From: Pseudomonas parafulva NBRC 16636 = DSM 17004
Lineage (GTDB): Bacteria; Pseudomonadota; Gammaproteobacteria; Pseudomonadales; Pseudomonadaceae
Direction: 5' to 3'
DNA: 64,000 nt
NCBI RefSeq assembly: GCF_000730645.1
Contig: NZ_BBIU01000013.1
Location: 1-64,000 of the forward strand
Shown one piece after another: positions 53,559-62,868 of this stretch. Within the stretch, counting starts at the first letter, position 1, and every line of letters starts with the position of its first letter. The translations under genes and the position numbers were made by a program. The notes under the pieces are model-generated. The model was given only the letters and a program-made list of their open reading frames with translations. It was not told the DNA's origin and searched no databases.

Positions 53559-54386
53559 ATGCCACGTCTGCTCGCCCCCCTGTTTGCCCTCACCCTCACG
53601 CTGCTGGCGACCGGCGCCCAGGCCAGCTACATCACCCGCACCCTCGACAAGCCGGTGCCCGGTGGCGTTGCCGTGGTCGACCTCGGCCCGGCCGTCAGCG
53701 CCCCCAGTGCGCGCTTCGACGGCAAACCGGTACTGGTGGTGAAGGAGCAGGGCAACTGGCTGGCCATCGTGGGCATACCGCTTACTCAGAAACCCGGCAG
53801 CGCTGTGCTGCAGCAAGGCAGCCGTAACCTGCCGTTCACCGTGGGCACCAAGCAGTACCCCGAGCAGCGCATCACCCTCAAGAACACCCGCCAGGTGAAC
53901 CCCAACCCAGCCGACCTCAAGCGCATCGACCGCGAGCTGGCCGAACAGATCAAGGCCTACCGCAGCTTCAGCCCTGGCCTGCCCAGCAACCTGATCCTCG
54001 ACAAGCCGGTGAGTGGGCCGCTGTCGAGCAAATTCGGCGTGCGCCGCTTCTTCAATGGCGAAGAGCGCAACCCGCATGCTGGCCTGGACTTCGCCGTACC
54101 AGCCGGCACGCCGATCAAGACACCCGCCAACGGCAAGGTGATCTTGGTGGGGGACTATTTCTTCAACGGCCGCACGGTGTTCGTCGACCATGGGCAGGGC
54201 TTCATCAGCATGTTCTGCCATATGTCCAAGATCGATGTGAAGGTTGGCCAGCCCTTGCGGCGCGGGGACGTGGTGGGGCGCGTGGGCTCGACCGGGCGTG
54301 CGACCGGGCCGCACATGCACTGGAATGTCAGCCTGAACGATGCGCGGGTGGACCCGGCCATTTTCATCGGGGCGTTCCAGCCCTGA
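53559..54386 (+). CDS. Periplasmic M23 family metallopeptidase (275 aa)
   Basis: After a signal peptide (LLAPLFALTLTLLATGAQA) comes a ~130-residue N-terminal domain and then the LytM/M23 domain with zinc and catalytic motifs NPHAGLDFAVP, MFCHMSK and GPHMHWNVSL. Such enzymes cut or help to cut peptidoglycan cross-links. It lies three bases after xseA, so they are probably one transcript. Confidence 0.92.
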   Translation: MPRLLAPLFALTLTLLATGAQASYITRTLDKPVPGGVAVVDLGPAVSAPSARFDGKPVLVVKEQGNWLAIVGIPLTQKPGSAVLQQGSRNLPFTVGTKQYPEQRITLKNTRQVNPNPADLKRIDRELAEQIKAYRSFSPGLPSNLILDKPVSGPLSSKFGVRRFFNGEERNPHAGLDFAVPAGTPIKTPANGKVILVGDYFFNGRTVFVDHGQGFISMFCHMSKIDVKVGQPLRRGDVVGRVGSTGRATGPHMHWNVSLNDARVDPAIFIGAFQP

Positions 54387-54574
54387 GATCGGCGGCAGGG
54401 CCAGCACGCGCTCTGCTTCCCTCGATTTGCGCCATCGAAAAATACCCAGCAAAAATACAAAAGCCTGAGCCGGATTAGTGCCATAAAATCTCGCAAAATG
54501 GCTTTTTTTAAGCATTCCTCTCAATTTTTTTCAAGCGCTTGCCATCCCCCACCCCACTGGTTAGGGTTGAGGGC

Positions 54575-54652
54575 ATGAAAACCTTCAGCACCCTCATTCT
54601 GCTCCGACAACATCGCAGCCTTTGCCTGGTCAGCGCTCGACTACCAGGCTGA
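54575..54652 (+). CDS. Leucine-rich leader peptide of leuA (25 aa)
   Basis: A short frame with GAGGG before its ATG encodes a peptide starting MKTFSTLILLRQHRSLCLV; six of its 25 residues are leucine. It ends 75 bases before leuA. This is the arrangement of amino-acid attenuators, in which ribosome stalling at leucine codons under starvation raises leuA expression. I see no clear terminator with a T-run after it, so the exact mechanism is not settled. Confidence 0.65.
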   Translation: MKTFSTLILLRQHRSLCLVSARLPG

Positions 54653-54727
54653 ATCGCGTCGCCTCGCCCCTTACCTCGTTATTGCCCGGCAGGCCCGACC
54701 TCGGCCGCACACAAAAGGATTGCTTCC

Positions 54728-56401
54728 ATGACCATGCTCAAAGACCCTTCGAAGAAATACCGCGCGTTCCCGACCATCGACCTGCCTGACCGTACCTGGC
54801 CGTCGAAAACCATCACTGCCGCGCCCATCTGGTGCAGCTCGGACCTGCGTGATGGCAACCAGTCGCTGATCGAGCCGATGGACGCGGAGAAGAAGCTGCG
54901 TTTCTGGAAGACCTTGGTGCAAGTCGGCGTGAAGGAAATCGAAGCCTCGTTCCCGTCCGCCTCGCAGACCGATTTCGACTTCGTGCGTACGTTGATCGAA
55001 GACGGCCACATCCCGGATGACACCACCATTCAGGTGCTCACCCAGGCCCGTGAAGACCTCATCGCCCGTACCTTCGAGTCGCTGCGCGGTGCCAAGAAGG
55101 CCATCGTGCACCTGTACAACGCCACCTGCCCGGCCTTCCGCCGCATCGTCTTCAACCAGGACAAGCAGGGCGTGAAGGACATCGCGGTGAACGCGGCCAA
55201 GCTGTTCGTCAAATATGCTGCCCAGCAGCCGGAAACCCATTGGACCTTCCAGTACTCGCCCGAAACCTTCAGCGCGACCGAAATGGAATTCGCCAAGGAA
55301 GTGTGCGATGCGGTGATCGAGGTGTGGAACCCCACCCCGGAGCACAAGCTCATCCTCAACCTGCCGGCCACCGTGGAAGTTGCCACGCCGAACATCTACG
55401 CCGACCAAATCGAGTGGTTCTGCCGCAACATCAACCGCCGCGATAGCGTGATCATCAGCCTGCACTGCCACAACGACCGTGGCACCGGCATCGCCGCCAC
55501 CGAACTGGGCCTGATGGCCGGCGCCGACCGTGCCGAGGGCTGCCTGTTCGGCAACGGCGAGCGTACCGGCAACGTCGACCTGGTCACCCTGGCCCTGAAC
55601 CTCTACACCCAGGGTATCGACCCGTTGCTGGACTTCTCCGACATCGACGGCGTGCGCAAGGTCGTGGAAGAGTGCAACCAGCTGCCGGTTCACCCACGCC
55701 ATCCGTATGTGGGTGACCTGGTACACACCGCCTTCTCCGGCTCGCACCAGGATGCTATCCGCAAGGGCCTGGCCAAACAGCAGGAAGGCGCATTGTGGGA
55801 GGTGCCTTACCTGCCGATCGACCCGGCCGATATCGGCCGCAGCTACGAGGCTGTCATCCGTGTGAACAGCCAGTCGGGCAAAGGTGGCATCACCTACCTG
55901 CTCGAACAGGAATACGGCATCAGCCTGCCGCGCCGCATGCAAATCGAGTTCAGCCAGGTGGTACAGGGCGAAACCGACCGCCTGGGCCTGGAAATGACCG
56001 CCCAGCAGATCTACAGCCTGCTGCACAAGGAATACCTCCAGGCCAACGCGCCCTATGCCTTGGTCAGCCACCGCCTGCAGGAAGAAAACGGCCACAGCGC
56101 CGTGGAAGTGGAGGTCGCCGGCGAAGGCGAAACCACCCTGCACTGGCGCGGCAAGGGCAATGGCGCCCTGGAAGCCCTGGTGGCAGGCCTGCCAGTGGCC
56201 GTGGAAATCATGGACTACAACGAGCACGCCATTGGCGCGGGCACCAATGCCAAGGCCGCGGCGTACATCGAGCTGCGTGTGGCAGGTGGTCGCCCGGTGC
56301 ACGGTGTGGGCATCGATGAAAACATCACTACAGCCAGCTTCAAAGCCCTGTTCAGCGCGCTGAACCGCTCGCTGAGCCAGCAGCAAGCCAAGGCGGCCTG
56401 A
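54728..56401 (+). CDS. leuA: 2-isopropylmalate synthase (557 aa)
   Basis: LeuA condenses 2-oxoisovalerate with acetyl-CoA, the first step of leucine synthesis. The TIM barrel has [18 protein letters not shown] (metal site), [14 protein letters not shown] (two His ligands) and [11 protein letters not shown]. The C-terminal regulatory domain with [14 protein letters not shown] gives leucine feedback inhibition. Length and motifs match the longer LeuA type 2 (as in actinobacteria and pseudomonads). A leader peptide lies upstream. Confidence 0.96.
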   Translation: MTMLKDPSKKYRAFPTIDLPDRTWPSKTITAAPIWCSSDLRDGNQSLIEPMDAEKKLRFWKTLVQVGVKEIEASFPSASQTDFDFVRTLIEDGHIPDDTTIQVLTQAREDLIARTFESLRGAKKAIVHLYNATCPAFRRIVFNQDKQGVKDIAVNAAKLFVKYAAQQPETHWTFQYSPETFSATEMEFAKEVCDAVIEVWNPTPEHKLILNLPATVEVATPNIYADQIEWFCRNINRRDSVIISLHCHNDRGTGIAATELGLMAGADRAEGCLFGNGERTGNVDLVTLALNLYTQGIDPLLDFSDIDGVRKVVEECNQLPVHPRHPYVGDLVHTAFSGSHQDAIRKGLAKQQEGALWEVPYLPIDPADIGRSYEAVIRVNSQSGKGGITYLLEQEYGISLPRRMQIEFSQVVQGETDRLGLEMTAQQIYSLLHKEYLQANAPYALVSHRLQEENGHSAVEVEVAGEGETTLHWRGKGNGALEALVAGLPVAVEIMDYNEHAIGAGTNAKAAAYIELRVAGGRPVHGVGIDENITTASFKALFSALNRSLSQQQAKAA

Positions 56402-56404
56402 TCA

Positions 56405-56480
56405 GCCATTGCGAGCAAAGCTCGCTCCGCCGAATGCCCCACTTACCGGCAGGAGCGAGCAAAGCTTGCGATGCGCCGCC
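56405..56480. repeat. Inverted repeat after leuA
   Basis: ATTGCGAGCAAAGCTCGCTCC and, inverted, GGAGCGAGCAAAGCTTGCGAT form a long imperfect hairpin of the REP kind between the convergent leuA and eda genes. Confidence 0.6.
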
Positions 56481-56502
56481 TGCGGCGCACCTTCCCCAGG
56501 CC

Positions 56503-56533
56503 AAAAAAAAGGGCGCCGACCAAGCGCCCTAAA
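56503..56533 (-). terminator. Rho-independent terminator of the zwf-pgl-eda operon
   Basis: On the minus strand AGGGCGC-TTGGTCG-GCGCCC is followed by eight T. It lies 23 bases beyond the eda stop codon. Confidence 0.85.
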
Positions 56534-56555
56534 AGCCGTAAAGCACACAACAAAT

Positions 56556-57236
56556 TCAGTTGCCTTCAACCAGGGCCATCGCCTCGGCGCTGCAGGCCTG
56601 GATCCGCGCCCAGTCGCCGTTCTTGACCCAGTTGCTGTCCAGCATCCAGGTCCCCCCCACGCACATCACATTCGGCAGCGCCATGTAATTGCGCACATTG
56701 GCCGGGTTCACGCCGCCCGTTGGGCAGAAACGGATATCGCCGAACGGCCCGCCGAAGGCCTTGATCGCGGCAACCCCGCCACTGATCTCCGCCGGGAACA
56801 GCTTGAAGCGGCGATAGCCCAGCGCATAACCCATCATGATCTCGGACGGTGTGCTGATACCCGGCAGCAGCGGGATCTCGCTCTCCACACCCGCCAGCAG
56901 GATGTCCTGGGTAATGCCCGGGGTCACCACGAACTGGGCACCAGCAGCCTCGACCGCGGCAAACATTTTACGATCGAGCACGGTACCTGCGCCCACGCAC
57001 AGCTCTGGGCGCTGCTCACGCAGCACCTGGATGGCCTTCAGCCCGTGCTGCGAGCGTAGCGTTACTTCCAGGGTGCGGATGCCACCTGCTGCCAGCGCGT
57101 CAGCCAGTGGCAGGATGTCTTGCTCGCGGGCAATGGTAATCACCGGCAGGATGCGCGCCGCTTCGCAGATGGCGTCGACCCGGTCGGCTTTCCCGGCCAT
57201 GGAAAGCAGGGGCTGTGGGCGTTCAAGGGTGGTCAT
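56556..57236 (-). CDS. eda: KDPG aldolase (226 aa)
   Basis: Eda splits 2-keto-3-deoxy-6-phosphogluconate into pyruvate and glyceraldehyde-3-phosphate, the last Entner-Doudoroff step. Motifs are ILPVITIAREQDILPLADAL, RTLEVTLRS (catalytic Glu), VVTPGITQDI and RRFKLFPAE with the Schiff-base lysine; phosphate binding is FCPTGGVNPANV. The start is at 57236 (MTTLERPQPLL); the frame opens at 57263. It is the last gene of the zwf-pgl-eda operon, 17 bases after pgl. Confidence 0.96.
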   Translation of the reverse strand: MTTLERPQPLLSMAGKADRVDAICEAARILPVITIAREQDILPLADALAAGGIRTLEVTLRSQHGLKAIQVLREQRPELCVGAGTVLDRKMFAAVEAAGAQFVVTPGITQDILLAGVESEIPLLPGISTPSEIMMGYALGYRRFKLFPAEISGGVAAIKAFGGPFGDIRFCPTGGVNPANVRNYMALPNVMCVGGTWMLDSNWVKNGDWARIQACSAEAMALVEGN

Positions 57237-57253
57237 GACTGTGGATCCTTGGC

Positions 57254-57979
57254 TCATGGGCACCAGTAGATGTCCAGGGGGGCATGTAGAAAGGCGCGAA
57301 TCGGCATTTGCGCGAGGTCGTTGTCAGCCAGCGCGGCGCGCAGGGTAGCGAGTTTGCCCTGCCCTTGCACGGACAGCGCAGTGAAAGCGGCGCCCGCCAG
57401 CAGCGAGCGGGTCATGGACAGCCGCTGGTGCGGCACCACCGGCGCGAGCATTGGCAAACAGCGACGCGGGTGGGTTGTGTCCAAGCCAAGAGCCAGGTTG
57501 GGGCTGCCGGGAAAGAGCGAGGCGGTGTGCCCGTCATCCCCCATGCCCAGCACCAACACGTCTATCGGCGGCAGCTCGCCCAATGCCTGGTCGGCCAGCT
57601 CGGCGGCCGCCTCGAGGTTGGGCGCCTGCTGGTACAGGCCGAGGAAGCGGGCCTTGGCAGCAGCCCCCTTGAACAGATGCCGGGCCAGTAGCCCGGCGTT
57701 GCTGTCCGCATGTTCGACCGGCACCCAGCGCTCATCGGCCAGGCTGACCGTGACGTTGTTCCAGTCCAGAGGCTGGCCGGCCAGTTGTTCCAGGAAAGCC
57801 ACCGGGCTGCGCCCACCCGACAACACCACGCAGGCATGCCCGTTGGCGGCAATGGCGGCGCGCAGGCGTGCAGCCACGTCTTCGGCCAGGGTGGCAGCCA
57901 GGGTACGGGCATCTGCCAGGGCGTGCGCTGTAGCGCTCGCGGGCAGTTGCAGTTCAGATATTGCCTCAGATGTCGCCAT
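57254..57979 (-). CDS. pgl: 6-phosphogluconolactonase (241 aa)
   Basis: Pgl hydrolyses 6-phosphogluconolactone made by Zwf. Motifs are [53 protein letters not shown] and the C-terminal [14 protein letters not shown]. The start at 57979 lies inside the end of zwf (14-base overlap), so translation of the two is coupled. It is of the DevB/SOL type, as usual in Pseudomonas. Confidence 0.95.
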   Translation of the reverse strand: MATSEAISELQLPASATAHALADARTLAATLAEDVAARLRAAIAANGHACVVLSGGRSPVAFLEQLAGQPLDWNNVTVSLADERWVPVEHADSNAGLLARHLFKGAAAKARFLGLYQQAPNLEAAAELADQALGELPPIDVLVLGMGDDGHTASLFPGSPNLALGLDTTHPRRCLPMLAPVVPHQRLSMTRSLLAGAAFTALSVQGQGKLATLRAALADNDLAQMPIRAFLHAPLDIYWCP

Positions 57980-59435
57980 ACCAGGCCCTCCCATCGCGTG
58001 TGATCAATGCAATCGAGCTCATCGGCCCCCAACTGCCGGCCGCATAAGGCTTGGGGGCGTCACCGGCGTTACGCCAGCCGGCGATCAGCTGGTCGCACCA
58101 CTGCCAAGCGTGCTCGATCTCATCCTTGCGCACGAACAGGTTCTGGTTGCCACGCATCACTTCGAGCAACAAGCGCTCGTAGGCATCCGGAATCCGCGCA
58201 CTGCGCCAGGCATCGGAAAAATTCAGCTGCAACGGGCCGCTGCGCAATTGCATGCCCTTGTCCAGCCCCTGCTCCTTGGTCATGACCCGCAACGAAATGC
58301 CTTCGTCAGGCTGCAGGCGAATGATCAGCTTGTTCCCCACCTGCAAACGTTGTTCCGGGGCAAAGATATAGTGGGGCGTCTCCTTGAAGTGGATGACGAT
58401 CTGCGACAGTTTTTGCGGCATGCGCTTGCCGGTACGCAGGTAGAACGGCACACCCGACCAGCGCCAGTTGCGGATGTCGGCGCGCAAGGCCACGAACGTT
58501 TCGGTGTCGCTCTGGGCGTTGGCGTTGTCTTCTTCAAGGTAACCGGGTACCGGCTTGCCATCGCTGTAGCCGGCAATGTACTGGCCGCGCACCACACGGG
58601 TGCTCAGCCCATCGCCGGTGATCGGGGCCAGTGCCTTTAGCACCTTTACCTTCTCGTCGCGGATAGCGTCTGCAGACAGCTCGCTGGGTGGGTCCATGGC
58701 GATCAGGCACAGCAGCTGCAGCAGGTGGTTCTGAATCATGTCGCGCAGCTGCCCGGCCTTGTCGAAGTAGCCCCACCGGCCTTCGATGCCGACCTTCTCG
58801 GCCACGGTGATTTCCACGTGGGAGATGGAGTTCTGGTTCCACTGGGTTTCGAACAGGCTGTTGGCAAAGCGCAGGGCAATCAGGTTCTGCACCGTTTCCT
58901 TGCCCAGGTAGTGGTCGATGCGGTACACGCGGTTCTCCGGGAAGAACCGCGCCACGGCGTCGTTGACCCGGCGCGACGACTCAAGGTCGTGCCCGATGGG
59001 CTTTTCAAGCACCACACGGGTGCGCGCACTGAGGCCTGCGTTGTCCAGGTTTTCGCAGATCGCCCCGTACACCGCGGCGGCAGTGGCAAAGTAGGCAATC
59101 AACGGCTGCTCGCCCGGCACCTGCTCGGCCAGGGCCTGATAGCCCTCGGGCTGAAGAAAATCCAGGTGCTGGTAATGCAGCCGGGCCAGGAAGCGTGCGA
59201 GTGCCACCGGCTCCAGGTCCGCTTGCGCCACGTGCTGGCGCAGGTGCGCTTCGATGGTGCTCAGGTGGTCCTGGGCGCTGCCCGCCTCACGAGCCAGCGC
59301 CAGCAGGCGCGTCTGGGGGTGCAGCAGGTTGGCCCGGTCGAGTTGGTACAGCGCAGGAAACAGCTTGCGCAGCGCCAGGTCGCCCAAGGCGCCAAACAGG
59401 GCAAAGGTGCAAGGTTCGACACTGATTGCAGCCAT
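57966..59435 (-). CDS. zwf: Glucose-6-phosphate 1-dehydrogenase (489 aa)
   Basis: Zwf oxidises glucose-6-phosphate with NADP or NAD and feeds the Entner-Doudoroff route. Motifs are [18 protein letters not shown] (cofactor binding), [30 protein letters not shown] (active-site His/Lys) and [22 protein letters not shown] stands before the ATG at 59435. It heads the operon zwf-pgl-eda and is divergent from hexR. Confidence 0.97.
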   Translation of the reverse strand: MAAISVEPCTFALFGALGDLALRKLFPALYQLDRANLLHPQTRLLALAREAGSAQDHLSTIEAHLRQHVAQADLEPVALARFLARLHYQHLDFLQPEGYQALAEQVPGEQPLIAYFATAAAVYGAICENLDNAGLSARTRVVLEKPIGHDLESSRRVNDAVARFFPENRVYRIDHYLGKETVQNLIALRFANSLFETQWNQNSISHVEITVAEKVGIEGRWGYFDKAGQLRDMIQNHLLQLLCLIAMDPPSELSADAIRDEKVKVLKALAPITGDGLSTRVVRGQYIAGYSDGKPVPGYLEEDNANAQSDTETFVALRADIRNWRWSGVPFYLRTGKRMPQKLSQIVIHFKETPHYIFAPEQRLQVGNKLIIRLQPDEGISLRVMTKEQGLDKGMQLRSGPLQLNFSDAWRSARIPDAYERLLLEVMRGNQNLFVRKDEIEHAWQWCDQLIAGWRNAGDAPKPYAAGSWGPMSSIALITRDGRAWYGDI

Positions 59436-59496
59436 GATGTTGGTTCTTTCCTAAAGTTGGACTAGGAATACCGCTTTCACATACGGTTTTCAAGGG

Positions 59497-59523
59497 CTAA
59501 TGTAGTAAAAACCATAACATTAG
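59497..59523. promoter_or_regulatory. HexR operator candidate between zwf and hexR
   Basis: CTAATGT (59497-59503) and ACATTAG (59517-59523) are perfect 7-base arms around an AT-rich 13-base centre, 61 bases before zwf. HexR is known to repress zwf from this intergenic region. The exact consensus was not checked here. Confidence 0.5.
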
Positions 59524-59636
59524 ACAGAAGTACGACAGACAAGTGGTGCGCAACCCGCACCGCCAGTACGATAGACGACCGTGCAAAAGGCCTGCTGCTC
59601 CCACAGCCGCCTGTCTTCCCGACCCAAGGACACCCC

Positions 59637-60509
59637 ATGGACCGCGTGAGAAACCTCCTGGAACAGATCCAGGGACGCCTCGACGAGCTGAACAAGGCCG
59701 AACGCAAAGTCGCCGAAGTCATTCTGCTCAACCCGCAACAAGCCACCCGTTTCAGCATCGCTGCACTGGCCCAGGCGGCCAAGGTCAGCGAGCCTACCGT
59801 CAACCGCTTCTGCCGTTCGTTCGGCGTCAGCGGCTACCCCGAACTCAAGCTGCAACTGGCGCAGAGCCTGGCCAGCGGCGCCGCCTATGTCAGCCGGGCG
59901 GTGGAGGCCGACGATGACCCGGCGGCCTATACCCAGAAGATCTTCGCCAGCGCCATCGCTTCGCTCGACAGTGCCTGCCAGCAGCTCGACTCGCAGCAAG
60001 TCAGCCGCGCCGTGGACATGATGATCCAGGCCCGGCAGATCCATTTCTTCGGCCTGGGCGCCTCTGCCCCGGTGGCACTGGACGCCCAGCACAAGTTCTT
60101 CCGCTTCAACCTGGCCGTGTCGGCCCACGCCGACGTGCTGATGCAACGCATGCTGGCCTCGGTGGCGCATACCGGCGACCTGTTCGTGATCATTTCCTAC
60201 ACCGGGCGTACCCGCGAACTGGTCGAGGTGGCGCGTCTGGCGCGGGAAAACGGCGCCTCGGTACTGGGCCTGACTGCTGCCGGTTCGCCGCTGGCCAATG
60301 CCTGCAGCCTCAGCCTGCACATTCCACTGCCCGAGGACACCGACATCTACATGCCCATGACCTCGCGCATCATCCAGCTGACCGTACTCGACGTACTGGC
60401 CACCGGCATGACCCTGCGCCGCGGTGTGGACTTCCAGCCGCACCTGCGCAAGATCAAGGAAAGCCTCAACGCCAGCCGCTACCCCATCGAGGACGACGAG
60501 CTCAACTGA
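59637..60509 (+). CDS. hexR: HexR, repressor of glucose catabolism (290 aa)
   Basis: This is an RpiR-family regulator with an N-terminal helix-turn-helix ([20 protein letters not shown]) and a C-terminal sugar-isomerase (SIS) domain ([34 protein letters not shown]) that binds KDPG. In Pseudomonas, HexR controls zwf-pgl-eda and other glucose genes. It is divergent from zwf and convergent with the mutarotase gene (8-base overlap of ends). Confidence 0.95.
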   Translation: MDRVRNLLEQIQGRLDELNKAERKVAEVILLNPQQATRFSIAALAQAAKVSEPTVNRFCRSFGVSGYPELKLQLAQSLASGAAYVSRAVEADDDPAAYTQKIFASAIASLDSACQQLDSQQVSRAVDMMIQARQIHFFGLGASAPVALDAQHKFFRFNLAVSAHADVLMQRMLASVAHTGDLFVIISYTGRTRELVEVARLARENGASVLGLTAAGSPLANACSLSLHIPLPEDTDIYMPMTSRIIQLTVLDVLATGMTLRRGVDFQPHLRKIKESLNASRYPIEDDELN

Positions 60510-61356
60510 GCCGGTGCGCCTGCAGGCTCAGGTGCGCGCGCTGCCCCGGTGCCAGGCTCAGGCCTTCGTCACTGCCGCTGGCCGCTTCGACGCACACGAA
60601 GCGCTGGCACTCGCGGCCCGTCACACCCAGTAAAGGCCGGCTGCCCGGGTGCCAGACCACCGTGTCATCGCTGTCACCGGTGTCGATGCACAGCTCGCGC
60701 TGCCAGGCCGGGTCCTGCAACTGCACACGGGGTATGCCCGGGTACACCCGCTGGCAGCCGCCCTTGAGCTTCAAGGCGCCACCCTGGCGGCAGGCCTGAC
60801 GGCTGAGCCGGTCATAACCTTCGATGTCTTCCAGCCCGGACAGCGCTATCTCGGACACGTCACTGATACGCCAGTACGCCAGCAGCGCATGGCTCAGTTG
60901 GCAAGGCTCGCTGTCCTGGTGCTCGGTACTCAGGCTCAGCTCCATGCGGCTGCCCAGCCGGGCGTGCAGGTCCACCTGCCAATCGCACAGTTCCAGCCGC
61001 CACCTGAGGCTGACCCCCTGCTCGTCCTCCTGGCTGTCTATCAGCTTCCAGTCCAGCAACCGCGCCCAGCCATGGGCTGGCCACAAATCCTCGCTAGGGT
61101 GGCGGCCATACCACGGCCAGCACACCGGCACACCGCCGCGGATGGCACCCACCTGCGGCCACTGCTCGGCGCACCACAGCCAGGGCCGCTCGCCTGCCGG
61201 TTGGAAGTGCAGCAGTTGCGCGCCCTGGCGGCTGAACACCGCCTGGCAGCGGGGATGATCGATGACCAGCACATCACGCTGCTGGTAACGCTCCCACTCG
61301 AACGTCGGCCGCGGCCGCTGCGAGGCAAAGAAGCGATGAAGCGGATGTTCCGGCAT
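60502..61356 (-). CDS. D-hexose-6-phosphate mutarotase (aldose 1-epimerase family, 284 aa)
   Basis: This protein interconverts anomers of hexose-6-phosphates or glucose (YeaD type). The galactose-mutarotase fold is seen in [30 protein letters not shown] (active site His), [11 protein letters not shown] (second His) and the late VCVEAA (catalytic Glu region). It lies downstream of oprB and gtsD in the same direction, fitting a glucose uptake operon. Confidence 0.9.
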   Translation of the reverse strand: MPEHPLHRFFASQRPRPTFEWERYQQRDVLVIDHPRCQAVFSRQGAQLLHFQPAGERPWLWCAEQWPQVGAIRGGVPVCWPWYGRHPSEDLWPAHGWARLLDWKLIDSQEDEQGVSLRWRLELCDWQVDLHARLGSRMELSLSTEHQDSEPCQLSHALLAYWRISDVSEIALSGLEDIEGYDRLSRQACRQGGALKLKGGCQRVYPGIPRVQLQDPAWQRELCIDTGDSDDTVVWHPGSRPLLGVTGRECQRFVCVEAASGSDEGLSLAPGQRAHLSLQAHRLS

Positions 61357-61407
61357 GGTTCAGGGCTCTTGTTGTTTGAGGTAGCGCTGTCTCGGCCTGT
61401 CCCCGCC

Positions 61408-61428
61408 ACCCACTGCTGGGCAGTGGGT
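61408..61428. terminator. Hairpin between oprB and the mutarotase gene
   Basis: ACCCACTG and CAGTGGGT are perfect 8-base arms around a five-base loop. No T-run follows on the minus strand, so it may be an mRNA-stabilising or weak attenuating structure rather than a true terminator. Confidence 0.4.
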
Positions 61429-61473
61429 ATGGGGCGCCAAAAAGGGATTGGCGTAAATTTACAACAAATGGCG

Positions 61474-62826
61474 TCAGAATGACGACTGAATCTTCAGGCC
61501 TGCGACCAGCGCGTTATCCACTTCGTCCACCCCGCCCGGGCTCTTGATGTACTGCAGGTTGGGGCGCACGGTCAGCCAGTTGGTCACGTGGAAACCGTAG
61601 TACAGCTCGGCGTTGTACTCGGTGCGCTGCAGCGGCACGAAGCCCGGGTTGTTGTAATCGTCGATGCCGCTTTGCGCGTTGAGCTGCTGCGCGCGCTTGC
61701 GCACATCGTCGTTGACATGGATACGCGCGATACCAAAGCCGATGTCGTCTTTGGGGCGTGCATCGAACGCGCCTTTGTACACCATGCCCACCTGCTGGTA
61801 GTTGTCCACCACGTTGGTGGCCTTGTCATGCACGGTGAAGTTGGCGAACAGGCTGAGGCCACGGTTGACGTCCCCGGCCTGGGCCGTGACTTGCTGCTGC
61901 GCCACCACCCACCAGCCATGCTTGCTGGAATGGGACTTGAAGCCCGACCCGCTGATGCCCTGGGCATTGCCGTTCACGTCCTTGTAAACGTCCTGGGCGT
62001 CGGCAGTGCTGTAGTAGTAACCCAGGCGGTACTCGCCCGGCAGACCGTTGACCTTGGGCGACCAGACCATTTCCACCGGCAGGATCGCCCCCTTGGTGCC
62101 GCTGCCGCTGAGCTTGAAGCCATTGCCGGTTTCCAGGTTGGAGGGGTTCTGCTCGTACGCGCCTACCTGCACGAAGAACTCCGGCGTGATGTTGTACTTG
62201 ACCCGCAGCGCCCACTGGCTCACCGGCCAGTTGTACCAGATGCCGCCCACCCAGTTACCCACCTGCGAGCCGCAGAACGACAGGTTCTGGAAGTCGCACG
62301 GGAAGCTGTTGAAGTCCTCGCCCTCGCCAAACCGGCCGAATTTCACGTCCAGTGCGCCATCGAAGTACTTCTGCTTGACCCACATCTGGGTCAGGCGCCA
62401 GGTCTGGCCACGGCCCCATACTTCCTGCACCGAGCTGAACTGCCCGGCACGCGGGTCGCTGATGCGGTCGTTGGACAGGTTGCGGCCGCTGCGCTCGGTG
62501 ATCGCCAGCTTGAACTCGGCATCGTGCCAGCCAAGAATCTTTTGCAGGTCCAGGTGTGCGCCCAGGGCAAACTGATCGCTGTAGCGCGCCGTCTTGTCGT
62601 GGTTGTAGCCGCCGCGCAGGTTACCGGCCACCTCCCCCACGTAGTCGACGGTGAAGTCGTAGCCCTTGTCGAGCAGCTCGGTACGGGTGCCACCCCAGTC
62701 CCCGGTCATCCATTTGGATTCACTGGAAAAGGCCTCGGCAGCTTGAGCGGCAGTGCTGCAGGCCATTGCCAGCGGTGCCAACAGGGCCAGTGAGCCCCAG
62801 GCGGTGGTGCGTTTGCGCTGTTCCAT
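61474..62826 (-). CDS. oprB: Glucose/carbohydrate-selective porin OprB (450 aa)
   Basis: OprB lets glucose and related sugars cross the outer membrane. It has a signal peptide (LALLAPLAMACSTAAQA), the opening SKWMTGDWGGTRTELLDKGY typical of OprB, and a beta barrel ending in KIQSSF with the terminal phenylalanine. It lies 42 bases downstream of the ABC transporter ATPase gene. Confidence 0.95.
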   Translation of the reverse strand: MEQRKRTTAWGSLALLAPLAMACSTAAQAAEAFSSESKWMTGDWGGTRTELLDKGYDFTVDYVGEVAGNLRGGYNHDKTARYSDQFALGAHLDLQKILGWHDAEFKLAITERSGRNLSNDRISDPRAGQFSSVQEVWGRGQTWRLTQMWVKQKYFDGALDVKFGRFGEGEDFNSFPCDFQNLSFCGSQVGNWVGGIWYNWPVSQWALRVKYNITPEFFVQVGAYEQNPSNLETGNGFKLSGSGTKGAILPVEMVWSPKVNGLPGEYRLGYYYSTADAQDVYKDVNGNAQGISGSGFKSHSSKHGWWVVAQQQVTAQAGDVNRGLSLFANFTVHDKATNVVDNYQQVGMVYKGAFDARPKDDIGFGIARIHVNDDVRKRAQQLNAQSGIDDYNNPGFVPLQRTEYNAELYYGFHVTNWLTVRPNLQYIKSPGGVDEVDNALVAGLKIQSSF

Positions 62827-62868
62827 CCCTTTACGTCCTCTTTTTTCTTATTTGATGGTGTTGACGAG

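Noticed and set aside
54671..56386. Long minus-strand frame opposite leuA
   Set aside because: Antisense shadow; leuA motifs are on the plus strand.
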